DNA from: Pseudofulvimonas gallinarii | Lineage (GTDB): Bacteria > Pseudomonadota > Gammaproteobacteria > Xanthomonadales > UBA2363 | NCBI RefSeq assembly: GCF_004343305.1 | Contig: NZ_SMAF01000028.1 | Location: 1-38,499, forward strand | Reading direction: 5' to 3' | DNA length: 38,499 nt | Shown here: positions 1 to 8,379 of the stretch, piece after piece | Layout of the letters: every line of letters begins with the position of its first letter | Position numbering within the stretch: the stretch's first letter is position 1 | Notes under the pieces: generated by a model | What the model saw: the letters and a program-made list of their open reading frames with translations, nothing else | Told to the model about the DNA's origin: nothing | Database searches by the model: none | Program-made: the position numbers and the translations under genes

Positions 1-64
1 GCGCCGCTCGCGATACCTTGCGTCCGTCTCTCTTCATGTCGGGTTGGACAGCACTGGCGGACAT
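1..64 (-). CDS. Putative transposase, N-terminal 21 codons only
   Basis: An ATG at 64-62 opens a frame that runs off the window edge: MSASAVQPDMKRDGRKVSRA, then A. The DGRKVSRA stretch resembles the beginning of IS630-type or similar helix-turn-helix transposases (DGRKL-like N-termini), but 21 residues cannot establish the family. The same codons occur in the opposite orientation at the right end. No ribosome site stands out in the 31-base leader between the IS tip and the ATG. Confidence 0.35.
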   Translation of the reverse strand, partial: MSASAVQPDMKRDGRKVSRAA

Positions 65-95
65 TGGTTCCCTAATTTACTGACTTATGAGTAAG
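1..95 (-). mobile_element. Truncated end of an insertion sequence (left copy)
   Basis: These 95 bases are the exact reverse complement of the last 95 bases of the window (38405-38499); the match stops at base 96 (c here, g on the other side). The block holds a non-coding tip (65-95) and the first 21 codons of an open frame reading out of the window. The tip has a short inverted repeat, TTACT...AGTAA. If the element is of the TA-targeting IS630 type, the element would end CTCATAAGTCAG next to a TA. Identical edges on unrelated flanks fit an IS end, or a contig broken at that repeat. The family assignment is a guess. Confidence 0.6.
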
Positions 96-294
96 CCGGC
101 GATCCTCGCGCAACCGGACAACGCGCGCCGGAGCCGTGCGGGTTTGCATTCAGTCGTCGGCCAGATTCGACATGGCCACATCCGGTGGTGACTCAGCCGT
201 TGCAGTGCCGACCGCGTGCGGACGACGCCCCCTCGCGCGCGTTTTCATGATCGCAGGCTGCGCGGCCAGGCTCCGGGTGCAGGTCACGGGGTCG

Positions 295-300
295 TATAAT
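295..300 (+). promoter_or_regulatory. Candidate -10 box of tdh
   Basis: A perfect TATAAT lies 34 bases before the chosen tdh start, conspicuous in such GC-rich DNA. No good -35 hexamer sits 16-18 bases upstream (tccggg and neighbours), so an activator or an extended -10 (preceded by gtcg) may be needed. Transcription would begin near 307. Confidence 0.45.
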
Positions 301-334
301 TGCCGCCCCCGAACCTGTGCCCGGAAATGCCGCC

Positions 335-1369
335 ATGTCCGAGATGATGAACGCCCTGGTCAAGCGCGAGGCCGGCCCCGGCATCTGGCTGGAGCGCGTG
401 CCGGTGCCGCAGATCGGCCCCAACGATGTGCTGGTCAAGGTCGAGAAGACGGCCATCTGCGGCACCGACCTGCACATCTACAAATGGGACGAGTGGTCGC
501 AGCGCACGATCCAGCCCGGACTGGTCATCGGCCACGAGTTCGTCGGCCGCATCGCCGAGGTGGGTTCGGCGGTGCACGGCTACGAGGTCGGTCAGCGCGT
601 CTCCGCCGAAGGCCATATCGTCTGCGGCCGCTGCCGCAACTGTCGCGCCGGTCGCCAGCACCTGTGTCCGAACACTGTCGGCATCGGCGTCAACCGCCCT
701 GGCGCCTTCGCCGAGTACATCGCCGTGCCGGCCAGCAACCTGTGGCCGATCCCCGACCAGATTCCCAGTGAGCTGGCGGCGTTCTTCGATCCCTACGGCA
801 ACGCCGCGCACTGCGCCCTGGAGTTCGACCTGATCGGCGAGGACGTGCTGATCACCGGCGCCGGCCCGATCGGCATCATCGCTGCGGGCATCGCCAAGCA
901 TGTCGGTGCGCGCAACGTCGTCGTCACCGATATCAACGATTACCGCCTGAAGCTCGCCGCCGACATGGGCGCCACGCGCGTGGTCAATGTCGGCAAGCAA
1001 TCGCTGCGCGAGGTCATGAACGACCTGCACATGGAAGGCTTCGACGTCGGCCTGGAAATGAGCGGCAACGCCCACGCCTTCAACGACATGCTCGACTGCA
1101 TGTACCACGGCGGCAGGATCGCGCTGCTGGGTATCCTGCCCAGGGGCGCCGGTATCGACTGGGACAAGGTCATCTTCAAGGGCCTGGTTCTGCACGGCAT
1201 CTATGGCCGGCGCATGTACGAGACCTGGTACAAGATGACGCAGATGGTGCTGACCGGTTTCCCGCTGGGCAAGGTGCTGACGCACCAGATCCGCATCGAG
1301 GACTTCCAGCGCGGTTTCGACCTGATGGACGCCGGCCAGTGCGGCAAGGTGGTCTGCTCATGGACGTAG
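335..1369 (+). CDS. tdh: L-threonine 3-dehydrogenase
   Basis: Zinc- and NAD-dependent cytosolic enzyme oxidising L-threonine to 2-amino-3-ketobutyrate, the substrate of Kbl encoded at 5253. The 344-residue protein is full length for the medium-chain dehydrogenase family. Visible features: catalytic zinc ligands Cys42, His67 and Glu68 (CGTDLH and GHEFVG), a structural zinc cluster of four Cys at 97, 100, 103 and 111, and the Rossmann motif GAGPIG at 175-180. Sequence resemblance to Xanthomonas Tdh is very strong. The start at 335 is one of several; the ATG ATG at 344/347 would match the usual MKALVK-like N-terminus better, and no clear Shine-Dalgarno decides. The last 10 bases overlap the next gene. 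Confidence 0.96.
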   Translation: MSEMMNALVKREAGPGIWLERVPVPQIGPNDVLVKVEKTAICGTDLHIYKWDEWSQRTIQPGLVIGHEFVGRIAEVGSAVHGYEVGQRVSAEGHIVCGRCRNCRAGRQHLCPNTVGIGVNRPGAFAEYIAVPASNLWPIPDQIPSELAAFFDPYGNAAHCALEFDLIGEDVLITGAGPIGIIAAGIAKHVGARNVVVTDINDYRLKLAADMGATRVVNVGKQSLREVMNDLHMEGFDVGLEMSGNAHAFNDMLDCMYHGGRIALLGILPRGAGIDWDKVIFKGLVLHGIYGRRMYETWYKMTQMVLTGFPLGKVLTHQIRIEDFQRGFDLMDAGQCGKVVCSWT

Positions 1370-1686
1370 TGTTCGATCTGGGCGCGGCCGTGCCCCACAT
1401 TATCGCCTTTGCGGTTCTCGCGGGGATCGTCGCCATGATGTATCTGTCAGGCTCGCGCAGATCCCTTTCCAACGTCGACTACGATCGTGTCACAAGGCCG
1501 GTGGCCCTGAACCGCTGGGCGGCGCGGCGTGCCCTGCTGTTGCCGTTGGGAGCTTTGGCGAATGCGTTGTGGGCAGGTCTGGGACGTCCATCGGAAGGCG
1601 CGTTGGCCCTGGTACTGGTCGTTACCGGGATGGTCGTGTGCACGTGGATCATTGTTGGCTCGCGCCGTTTCTACAGGCCGCGCTGA
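1360..1686 (+). CDS. Small inner-membrane protein, unknown function
   Basis: A 108-residue protein starting at an ATG inside the tdh tail ([13 protein letters not shown]), overlapping tdh by 10 bases, so probably translationally coupled to it. Three hydrophobic stretches are visible, roughly residues 9-30, 45-63 and 72-95, separated by basic loops (SGSRRS, RWAARR), and the chain ends SRRFYRPR. The positive loops suggest an integral inner-membrane protein. I do not recognise the family. Overlap with tdh says they share a transcript, not that they share a pathway. Confidence 0.6.
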   Translation: MDVVFDLGAAVPHIIAFAVLAGIVAMMYLSGSRRSLSNVDYDRVTRPVALNRWAARRALLLPLGALANALWAGLGRPSEGALALVLVVTGMVVCTWIIVGSRRFYRPR

Positions 1687-1793
1687 CCTTGTCCTGATAC
1701 CCGCAGGCGTACTCCGCGCCACGGCCCGACAAAGGCTGCAAACACGGCGCACAGCCACAAGCCGAGATGCCATCCCGGGACATTCTCAAATGC

Positions 1794-1871
1794 GTAGCTT
1801 GCTGCGCGCGCTTTTGCTTTCGGTGCCTGTTGTGCAAAGCGGCCTGGCGGCCGCAGCGGGCAGCAAGCTAC
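1794..1871. repeat. Long-spaced inverted repeat between convergent genes
   Basis: GTAGCTTGCTGC at 1794-1805 is exactly complementary to GCAGCAAGCTAC at 1860-1871, and pairing resumes for three more bases after one mismatch. The arms are 54 bases apart. The position, between the membrane gene ending at 1686 and the minus-strand gene ending at 1913, suits a transcript-end structure, though no T tract follows. No gene is seen in 1687-1912. Confidence 0.5.
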
Positions 1872-1912
1872 CCGTCTACAAGGGCGCGGGATCGGCAGTT
1901 CTCGCGGCGTGT

Positions 1913-2374
1913 CTATCCTGGGCGGGGGCGGTGCCGCAGGGCCAGGCACAGCGCCAGCAATGCGAGCAGTGCGGTACCGATGCCCCCGAGCGCATCCACC
2001 GGCTGCGCCTGTGGCGTTCCGACACGCAGCGACCTCGTCTGCGCCGGGCAGTAATCGGTCGGATAGCCGGCCTGGAAGCCTTGCAGGACGAGCTGGTAGT
2101 CGCCGGGCGGCAACTCGAGCGTCGTGAAACGCACGGTGGCCGGCGGAGGAAGCTGTTAATGGGTGAACCAGGCGTCAAGGCTGATGGTGCTCCCGTCGAC
2201 GGTGCCGTTGAAGCCCCAGAACACTTCGCCATAGACGGTCAGCCGGAACGATGCCTCGTAGCTGCTTCCGGTCGGCGTCATCTCCCAGGAAAGATCGGAC
2301 AGTGTCGGACAGCGCGCCTGGGCGGCAGTGCTGGCCAGAAGTGTCAGCAGCAAAAGCATTGACCGGTTCCACAT
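1913..2374 (-). pseudogene. Exported small protein interrupted by an in-frame TAA
   Basis: The frame opens at an ATG at 2374 preceded by a good GGGGGA ribosome site. It begins with a signal peptide (MWNRSMLLLLTLLASTAAQA), runs 72 codons to WFTH, then meets TAA at 2158-2156. The same frame continues at once with QLPPPATVRFTTLELPPGDY and ends at 1913 with a hydrophobic segment and arginines (GGIGTALLALLALCLALRHR). Together this would be a secreted protein of about 153 residues with a C-terminal membrane-anchor or sorting tail reminiscent of IPTL/PEP-CTERM tails. A single base change (for example CAA to TAA) would explain it; separate genes or a sequencing error are alternatives. A weak internal start exists at 2134. 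Confidence 0.6.
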
Positions 2375-2537
2375 TGTCCATTCCCCCGCATGGTGTCAGC
2401 CAGCGCATGGTGGCAGTTCGAGGCAGTGCTGTCCACGCGGCGCGGGCGTGACGCCGGCCGGTGCCGCCGCGTTGGATGCGGTTCATCGGCAGGCGGCATC
2501 ATGCGCAGCCCTGATGCCTGGTTTCCTTCGAACGTCC

Positions 2538-3911
2538 ATGCGCCGCCATATCCGACCCGCGATCCTGCTTGCCGCGATGACGGCGATGACAGCCTTGCCG
2601 TTGCGCGGCGAAGAGGCAGCGGCCTTCGAATCCGAGCCGGTGCTGGCGGCGGCGACGCTGGTGTCGCCGGCATTGCTGGCCGGGCCGGGTTACCGCGTCG
2701 AGGCGCAGGTGCCGGTGGTCGGCTTCATGGCACGCTTCACGCTGCTCACCGATGATGGGCCATTGATCGCCGACAGCATCGAGTTGCTGGAGGAGCGCGC
2801 CATCGAGATGGCGGCGCTGAATGCACTGGATACTGTCGGTCACGGCGAAGCCTTCCTGCGTGCCGCCGCCGACAGCGCCGGCAGTCGCGCCCGCGCCGTC
2901 ACGCAGGTCGTGCGCGATCCGCTGGGCAGCATCGCCGGCTTGCCGGCCGGCGTGCTGCGCTACTTCCAGAAGGAACTGGCGAAGTGGGGTGGTCGTTTCC
3001 GCAAGCATGGCGACCGCATCGCCCACGGTGCGCGCAACGATGGTGATCCCGAAGCGGTCGATGGTCCGATGACCGGCGGCCGCGCGCATCGACCTCCGCG
3101 CCCCGACCGGCCCTGGTACGCCAGCGCCGGTCGCGAAGTGGTGCGCCAGGCGGAAGACGCGGTCAGCCACGGCAGCGCGCGCCGCGCGCTGGCGCGACAC
3201 CTGGGCATCGATCCCTATACCGCCACGCGCAACCCGGCACTCAATGAACGACTCGACCGCCTCGCCTGGAGCGCGGCGGCGGGACAGTTCGGCGTCGACC
3301 AGCTGCTGGGTTTCCTGCCGGCAGGCACCCGTGAAGCGTTCGGCCAGGGCGAACGCGTCAACGAGCTGGTGTGGTCGATGGATCCCGAAGACCTGCGAGC
3401 ACGCAACCGCGAGGTGCTCGAGCGCTGGTGCGGCGACGGGTTCCAGCTGCGTCGCTTCATCCGCCACCGCGCCTTCCTGGCCAGCGTGCAGACGCGGCTG
3501 GTGGACGCGCTGGACGCGCTGGCACCGCGGAGCGGTTGTGAACACCTGCTCGACCTGGCACTGGCCGCCGACCACGACGTCGAGGCACGCTTCATGGCCA
3601 ATGCACTGCGACTGGCCGGCGGTTACCTCGGCGAGGTCGGACGCGGAGCGCAGATCGATACCGTCGGCGCCGGCCTGACGCTGGCCACGCGCGACGGTCG
3701 CCTCGTGCTGCCGCTCCCGATCGATTTCCTCAGCTGGACGGAAACCGCCGCCGGATTCTTCGAGCAGCCGGCGCTGTCAACGGGCCCGCGCCTGCTGTTG
3801 TTGACCGGCACGCTGTCCGATCGCGCCCTGCGCGAACTGACGCGGCGCGGCTGGGAAGTGGTGACGCGCGTGCCCTATGCCGTCGCCGGCACGGAACCGG
3901 CGACGGGTTGA
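2538..3911 (+). CDS. Exported protein of unknown function
   Basis: A 457-residue protein. The ATG at 2538 is chosen because it opens a signal peptide (MRRHIRPAILLAAMTAMTAL, then PLRG/EEAA); the frame is open further upstream but without protein-like sequence. After a beta-like first part (about 35-80) the chain is mostly helical and rich in Arg, Glu and Ala. It includes a low-complexity basic linker around 165-195 and a recognisable conserved-looking stretch, LGIDPYTATRNPALNERLDR. No catalytic motif is apparent and I do not recognise a named family. It converges with the deiminase gene, leaving 13 bases between stops. Confidence 0.7.
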   Translation: MRRHIRPAILLAAMTAMTALPLRGEEAAAFESEPVLAAATLVSPALLAGPGYRVEAQVPVVGFMARFTLLTDDGPLIADSIELLEERAIEMAALNALDTVGHGEAFLRAAADSAGSRARAVTQVVRDPLGSIAGLPAGVLRYFQKELAKWGGRFRKHGDRIAHGARNDGDPEAVDGPMTGGRAHRPPRPDRPWYASAGREVVRQAEDAVSHGSARRALARHLGIDPYTATRNPALNERLDRLAWSAAAGQFGVDQLLGFLPAGTREAFGQGERVNELVWSMDPEDLRARNREVLERWCGDGFQLRRFIRHRAFLASVQTRLVDALDALAPRSGCEHLLDLALAADHDVEARFMANALRLAGGYLGEVGRGAQIDTVGAGLTLATRDGRLVLPLPIDFLSWTETAAGFFEQPALSTGPRLLLLTGTLSDRALRELTRRGWEVVTRVPYAVAGTEPATG

Positions 3912-3924
3912 GTCGGACGATGCA

Positions 3925-5115
3925 TCAGTAGCTGTGTCCGTCAAAGGTGTCGCGGAACAGCACCGGATGCGGCACGTGCATGACGATGCAGTGGATGGCG
4001 CCGCTCAGGCCGATGATGTCGCTGCAGTCGATGGGGACGATGTCGTGATAAGGCATCGCCTCCTCGAAAACGGACACGGCCTGCGCGTTCTGCGTGGGAT
4101 AGCCAGCAAATTGGCAGACCAGCACCGTCTTGTTGACGATCACCGAGTTCGTATAGGTGTGGTGGGCATTGCTGGCGCGCCAGCCGGGCGTGCGGAACAC
4201 GGTGTAACCCCGCGCGGCCATATCTGCGGCTGTGGCTTCAGTCACTGCCCGCGGCACGCCACCGCCTTCACTGGCCGCATATTCGCCAATGATCACCTTG
4301 TCGTCGCCGACCGGCAGCATCCACATGTCGATGTGCTGGGTGCTGTCGTATGACTTGGGAAGCGGGTCGGTAATGGTCAGGTTCAGACCTTGATGGTCGG
4401 CGTAGCGATCAATGACGTCTTGCTCAGTGAGTGCGGGGTTGCCTTCCACGGAGTCAAAGATCAGCGACGTCATGAAGGCATCGCGATTGCGGAAAAGATG
4501 GAAGTTCCCGCCGCCATGGCGAAGGCCAGTATCGAACAGCGACACGTCCCAGAGAGATGCAACCGCCGAAGGCACCAGGTTGTCGTTCGGGCGATTGCGG
4601 TTGTAGGTATGGTCGGAGATGGCCAGCTCACCGTCGTTCTCGATGAAGCGTGGACCATAGTCACGGATCCAGACACTGTCGGAAGGGCGCTGGATGAATT
4701 CGACATAGTCGAGATTGGCGCCTCCACCCTGCAAAACGGATCGGGCCGAGTTTTCCTGCGTCTGCCCACTCACCACAATCCAGACTTTCGCCGGCTTCTC
4801 GGCGGTCGTAATCGGAACGACCATTGAGGTATGGAGGGCGTTGAAAGAGCCCCAGCGAATAAAAATGCCCTGGTTGTATTCGTACTCGGCCTGCGCCCGG
4901 ACATAACCCTCCGGTGGCGCGGTCGCGCCGCGGATTTCCCATGGTTCGACCGCGCGTTCCCACGGTGCGCGATGCCGCGGCAGCGGGTTGGGCTCGTCAT
5001 CGACGATGGTCGCCAGATAGGCGGGATCCGCCTGGCGCGGCTTGACGCCTTCGGCGGCGTGGCCGGCGGTAGCCAGCGAGGCGAGGACCAACAGGGTGAT
5101 GCTGTGTCGCAGCAT
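3925..5115 (-). CDS. Exported agmatine/peptidylarginine deiminase-family protein
   Basis: A 396-residue member of the PAD_porph family, whose enzymes hydrolyse a guanidino group (agmatine to N-carbamoylputrescine, or peptidyl-arginine to citrulline). Visible active-site motifs: WIRDYGP at 149-155 with Asp152, GGGN at 201-204, QHID at 260-263 with His261, and GAIHC with nucleophile Cys376. It starts with a clear signal peptide ([20 protein letters not shown]), so it acts outside the cytoplasm, unlike the cytosolic AguA. The ATG at 5115 has GGGAG nearby; a TTG 15 bases upstream is less likely. It ends [11 protein letters not shown], a tail resembling those of two other exported proteins here. 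No polyamine genes adjoin it, so the substrate is open. Confidence 0.85.
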   Translation of the reverse strand: MLRHSITLLVLASLATAGHAAEGVKPRQADPAYLATIVDDEPNPLPRHRAPWERAVEPWEIRGATAPPEGYVRAQAEYEYNQGIFIRWGSFNALHTSMVVPITTAEKPAKVWIVVSGQTQENSARSVLQGGGANLDYVEFIQRPSDSVWIRDYGPRFIENDGELAISDHTYNRNRPNDNLVPSAVASLWDVSLFDTGLRHGGGNFHLFRNRDAFMTSLIFDSVEGNPALTEQDVIDRYADHQGLNLTITDPLPKSYDSTQHIDMWMLPVGDDKVIIGEYAASEGGGVPRAVTEATAADMAARGYTVFRTPGWRASNAHHTYTNSVIVNKTVLVCQFAGYPTQNAQAVSVFEEAMPYHDIVPIDCSDIIGLSGAIHCIVMHVPHPVLFRDTFDGHSY

Positions 5116-5133
5116 GGCGGGCGCTCCCAATTG

Positions 5134-5178
5134 CCGGGCGGAAAGCCCGGAAGACTAGTACCTGCGACGGACCGTCGC
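5134..5178. promoter_or_regulatory. Two palindromes in the divergent deiminase/kbl gap
   Basis: The 137-base space between the divergent genes holds CCGGGC-ggaaa-GCCCGG (5134-5150) and GCGACGG-a-CCGTCGC (5164-5178). The second, nearly gapless, looks like a dimeric regulator's operator; the first could be a hairpin in the deiminase leader. No regulator can be named. Confidence 0.35.
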
Positions 5179-5252
5179 CACTTCCGGCCTGCGCCGCGGC
5201 CGGCGTTTGCGGGACAATGGCGGGCGAACCACCTGCCGAGGATGTCCTGCCC

Positions 5253-6455
5253 ATGACTGCTGCGCCCGCCGCCATCGCCCGTTACGCCGCCGAACTCGAA
5301 TCGATCCGTGAACAGGGTCTGTTCAAGTCCGAACGCATCATCACCAGCCCGCAGACGGCGCAGATCCGCCTTGACGACGGCCGTGACGTGCTGAATTTCT
5401 GCGCCAACAACTATCTGGGCCTGGCAGACCATCCGGAGGTCATCGCCGCCGCCAAGGCGGCGCTGGACAGCCATGGCTTCGGCATGGCCAGCGTGCGTTT
5501 CATCTGCGGCACGCAGGACCTGCACAAGGAACTGGAGGCGAAGATCGCCGCCTTCTTCGGCAAGCAGGACACCATCCTCTATGCCGCCTGCTTCGACGCC
5601 AACGGCGGCCTGTTCGAGCCGCTGCTGGGCGAGGAGGACGCGATCGTGTCCGACAGCCTCAACCACGCCTCGATCATCGACGGCGTGCGCCTGTGCAAGG
5701 CCAGACGTTACCGCTACGGCAACTGCGACATGGCCGACCTGGAGAAGCAGCTGAAGCAGGCGCGCGCCGATGGGGCCCGCAACATCCTGATCTCCACCGA
5801 TGGCGTGTTCTCCATGGACGGCTACATCGCGCCGCTGGACGAGATCACGGCGCTGGCGGCGAAGTACGAGGCGCTGGTCCACATTGACGAATGCCACGCC
5901 ACCGGCTTCCTCGGCGCCACCGGTCGCGGGTCGGCGGAAGTGAAGGGCGTGCTGGAGAAGATCGACATCATCACCGGCACGCTGGGCAAGGCGCTCGGCG
6001 GCGCGCTGGGTGGCTTCACCACCGGTCGCGCCGAAGTGATCGGCATGTTGCGCCAGCGCTCGCGTCCCTACCTGTTCTCGAACTCGCTGCCGCCGCCAGT
6101 GGTGGCCGCCGGCATCAAAGTGTTCGACATGCTGTCTGGCGCCGACGACCTGCGCCGCACGCTGGTCGAGAACACGGCGTACTTCCGTCAGCGCATGACC
6201 GAAGCCGGTTTCGAGCTGCGTCCTGGCGAACATCCGATCGTCCCGGTGATGCTGTACGACGCGCCGCTGGCACAGCGATTCGCGGCGCGCCTGCTCGACG
6301 AAGGCATCTATGCGATCGGCTTCTTCTTCCCGGTCGTGCCGCAGGGCCAGGCGCGCATCCGCACGCAGATGAGCGCGGCGCATGCGCGCGAGCACCTCGA
6401 CCTGGCGGTGGATGCCTTTACCCGCGTCGGCCGCGAACTCGGCGTCGTCAGCTGA
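5253..6455 (+). CDS. kbl: 2-amino-3-ketobutyrate CoA ligase (glycine C-acetyltransferase)
   Basis: PLP-dependent cytosolic enzyme that cleaves the Tdh product with CoA to glycine and acetyl-CoA. The 400-residue length is normal for the alpha-oxoamine synthase family. Seen: [11 protein letters not shown] (85-95), the substrate loop NANN-like FCANNYLG (49-56), SLNHAS (135-140), the PLP-binding IDECHATG with Asp212 and His215, and the Schiff-base lysine Lys246 in [10 protein letters not shown]. The ATG at 5253 follows GAGGAT at about 11 bases and gives the expected N-terminus ([14 protein letters not shown]). In many bacteria kbl and tdh form one operon; here four genes intervene, so kbl needs its own promoter. 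Confidence 0.96.
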   Translation: MTAAPAAIARYAAELESIREQGLFKSERIITSPQTAQIRLDDGRDVLNFCANNYLGLADHPEVIAAAKAALDSHGFGMASVRFICGTQDLHKELEAKIAAFFGKQDTILYAACFDANGGLFEPLLGEEDAIVSDSLNHASIIDGVRLCKARRYRYGNCDMADLEKQLKQARADGARNILISTDGVFSMDGYIAPLDEITALAAKYEALVHIDECHATGFLGATGRGSAEVKGVLEKIDIITGTLGKALGGALGGFTTGRAEVIGMLRQRSRPYLFSNSLPPPVVAAGIKVFDMLSGADDLRRTLVENTAYFRQRMTEAGFELRPGEHPIVPVMLYDAPLAQRFAARLLDEGIYAIGFFFPVVPQGQARIRTQMSAAHAREHLDLAVDAFTRVGRELGVVS

Positions 6456-6597
6456 CTGCCGTCATGCGGGTGGGCATGCGATGCGGGGCCCTGTCATGAG
6501 GCGAACGCGGGCGTTTCGAGACGTCCGTGTCTGAGGCGAAAAGTCCCGTCCGTCATGCCCGCACGCGCGCGCATCCGGTAATGCGCGGCGAAGCGAT

Positions 6598-7210
6598 GTG
6601 TTCGCCGCCAGCCTCAAAGTCCGTCATGCCCGCGAAGGCGGGCATCCAGTGCTTTGCGTGAAAGAGCGACTGGATCCCCGCCTTCGCGGGGATGACGAGC
6701 TGGCGGTATCCAGCCTGAGCGGGGATGACGCGCTCGCGTTTTCCAGCCCAAGGCGGGATGCCGCGCTGGTGGATTCCGCCTGCGCGGGGATGACGCGACA
6801 GAAGCGCGGTCTGTTTTCCCGCGCCCGGTAGTGACGCAGCGCCGCGTGTACGCCGCCAGCCTGAAAGTCCGTCATGCCCGCGAAGGCGGGCATCCAGCGC
6901 TTTGCGTGAAAGAGCGACTGGATCCCCGCCTTCGCGGGGATGACGAGCTGATGGTGTCCAGTCCGAGCGGATGACGCCCTCGCGTTTTCCAGCCCAAGGC
7001 GGGATGCCGCGCTGGTGTATTCCGCCTGCGCGGGGATGACGCGACAGAAGCGCGGTCTGTTTTCCCGCGCCCGGTAGTGACGCAGTGCCGCGTGTACGCC
7101 GCCAGCCTGAAAGTCCGTCATGCCCGCGAAGGCGGGCATCCAGTGCATTGCGTGAAAGAGCGACTGGATTCCGCCTGCGCGGGGATGACGGCCTCGCATT
7201 TTCCCGTCTG
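6598..7210. repeat. Tandem array of ~247-bp units with REP-like palindromes
   Basis: The gene-free stretch 6456-7376 is filled by about two and a half copies of one unit, with equivalent points at 6607, 6855 and 7101 (period 246-248). Each unit contains GTCATGCCCGCGAAGGCGGG...CATCCAG, then GCGTGAAAGAGCGACTGG, then the inverted GATCCCCGCCTTCGCGGGGA, a segment with TTTTCCAGCCCAAGGCGGGA, and a tail ending CCCGCGCCCGGTAGTGACGC. The third copy degenerates after about 90 bases. The paired palindromes resemble the dispersed extragenic repeats common in Lysobacterales. No transposase or RAYT gene is nearby. No protein is supported here. Confidence 0.85.
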
Positions 7211-7376
7211 AGAGGGGATGACGCGCTGGTCCACCTGCGCGGATGACGAGCTGGCGTTGTCCCGCCTGGGTGCGGTGGCGGGCGGATTTGGAGCTGCGGG
7301 GTGACGGGTGCGGGCGTCCGGCCTGGACGGGATGACGTGCTGGTGGCTGAGGTCCGCGCGGGATGTCGGGGTCGGC

Positions 7377-8312
7377 TCAGGCGGGCCCTTGGCGGGCAAT
7401 CGCGGTGGCCGGATCGAGCAGGCCGGCGGGCAGGGTGCGGAAGACTTCGGCCAGCTTCGGCAGGAATTCGCGACGCGCGCTGGAGCTGCGCCAGAGCATG
7501 GCGATGCGGCGGCTGGGCGCCGGCGATTCGAAGGGAATCAGGCGGATCGACCCGGACACGGCGACCGGCGGCTGTACAGCCAGCAGCGGCAGCAGCGTCA
7601 TGCCGACGCCGGCGGCGACCATCTGCCGCAACGTTTCCAGGCTGGTGGCACGGAAACCGCTGCGTTCGCCGGCGCCCGCCAGGTGGCAGACTTCCAGCGC
7701 CTGGTGGCGCAGGCAATGGCCATCCTCGAGCAGCAGCAGGTTCTCGCCTTCGATGGCGGAAACCGGCAGCGGCCCTGCGCTGGCGGCGAGCGGATGGTCC
7801 TGCGGCACCGCCAGCACGAAAGGTTCCTCGAACAGCGGTTCCACATGCAGCTGGTCGCTGTTGACCGGCAAGGCGAGGATGCCGGCATCGAGCTGGCCTT
7901 CGCGCAGCAGCCGCAGCACGTCTTCGGTTTTTTCCTCGACCAGCAGCAGTTCCAGTTCCGGGAAACGCTGGCGAACGCTGGAGACCACATGCGGCAGCAG
8001 GTACGGGCCCAGGGTCGGGAACAGGCCGACGCGCAGGCTGCCGGCTTCGGGTGAGCGGCTGCGACGCGCGTCTTCGCGGATCTGCTCGGCTTCACGCAGG
8101 ATGACGCGGGCGCGTTCAACCGCGCGTTCGCCGGCGGGTGTCAGCAGCAGGTGGCGCGGATGCCGCTCGATCAGTTCGACGCCAAGTTCGTCCTCGAGCT
8201 TCCTGATCTGCATGGACAGCGTCGGCTGGCTGACGAAGCTGGCTTCCGCGGCGCGACCGAAATGGCGGTGTTCGGCGAGGGCGACGAGGTAGCCGAGATC
8301 ACGCAGGTTCAT
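7377..8312 (-). CDS. oxyR: Hydrogen-peroxide-sensing LysR-type regulator OxyR
   Basis: A 311-residue LysR-family activator. The N-terminal winged helix-turn-helix (about 1-60, FGRAAEASFVSQPTLSMQIR) binds DNA; the C-terminal half is the redox-sensing domain. The two regulatory cysteines are present as Cys200 and Cys209 in EDGHCLRHQALEVC, matching E. coli Cys199/Cys208 with the same spacing; their disulfide switches the protein on. It lies 67 bases after ahpF on the same strand, so it is probably transcribed with it, an arrangement known from Xanthomonas. A candidate target lies upstream of ahpC at 10763-10799. The repeat array begins soon after its stop. Confidence 0.95.
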   Translation of the reverse strand: MNLRDLGYLVALAEHRHFGRAAEASFVSQPTLSMQIRKLEDELGVELIERHPRHLLLTPAGERAVERARVILREAEQIREDARRSRSPEAGSLRVGLFPTLGPYLLPHVVSSVRQRFPELELLLVEEKTEDVLRLLREGQLDAGILALPVNSDQLHVEPLFEEPFVLAVPQDHPLAASAGPLPVSAIEGENLLLLEDGHCLRHQALEVCHLAGAGERSGFRATSLETLRQMVAAGVGMTLLPLLAVQPPVAVSGSIRLIPFESPAPSRRIAMLWRSSSARREFLPKLAEVFRTLPAGLLDPATAIARQGPA

Positions 8313-8379
8313 GGCGAAGGCAGCTCCCGACGGATGCAGGTGAAACGGCCCGGCGGCGGTCGCAGCCGGGCCTTCATGC

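Noticed and set aside
1791-2362. Plus-strand frame with a signal-peptide-like start (MRSLLRALLLSVPVVQSGLA)
   Set aside because: It lies opposite the minus-strand exported gene, has no sensible mature sequence, and part of the apparent signal comes from the inverted repeat arm.
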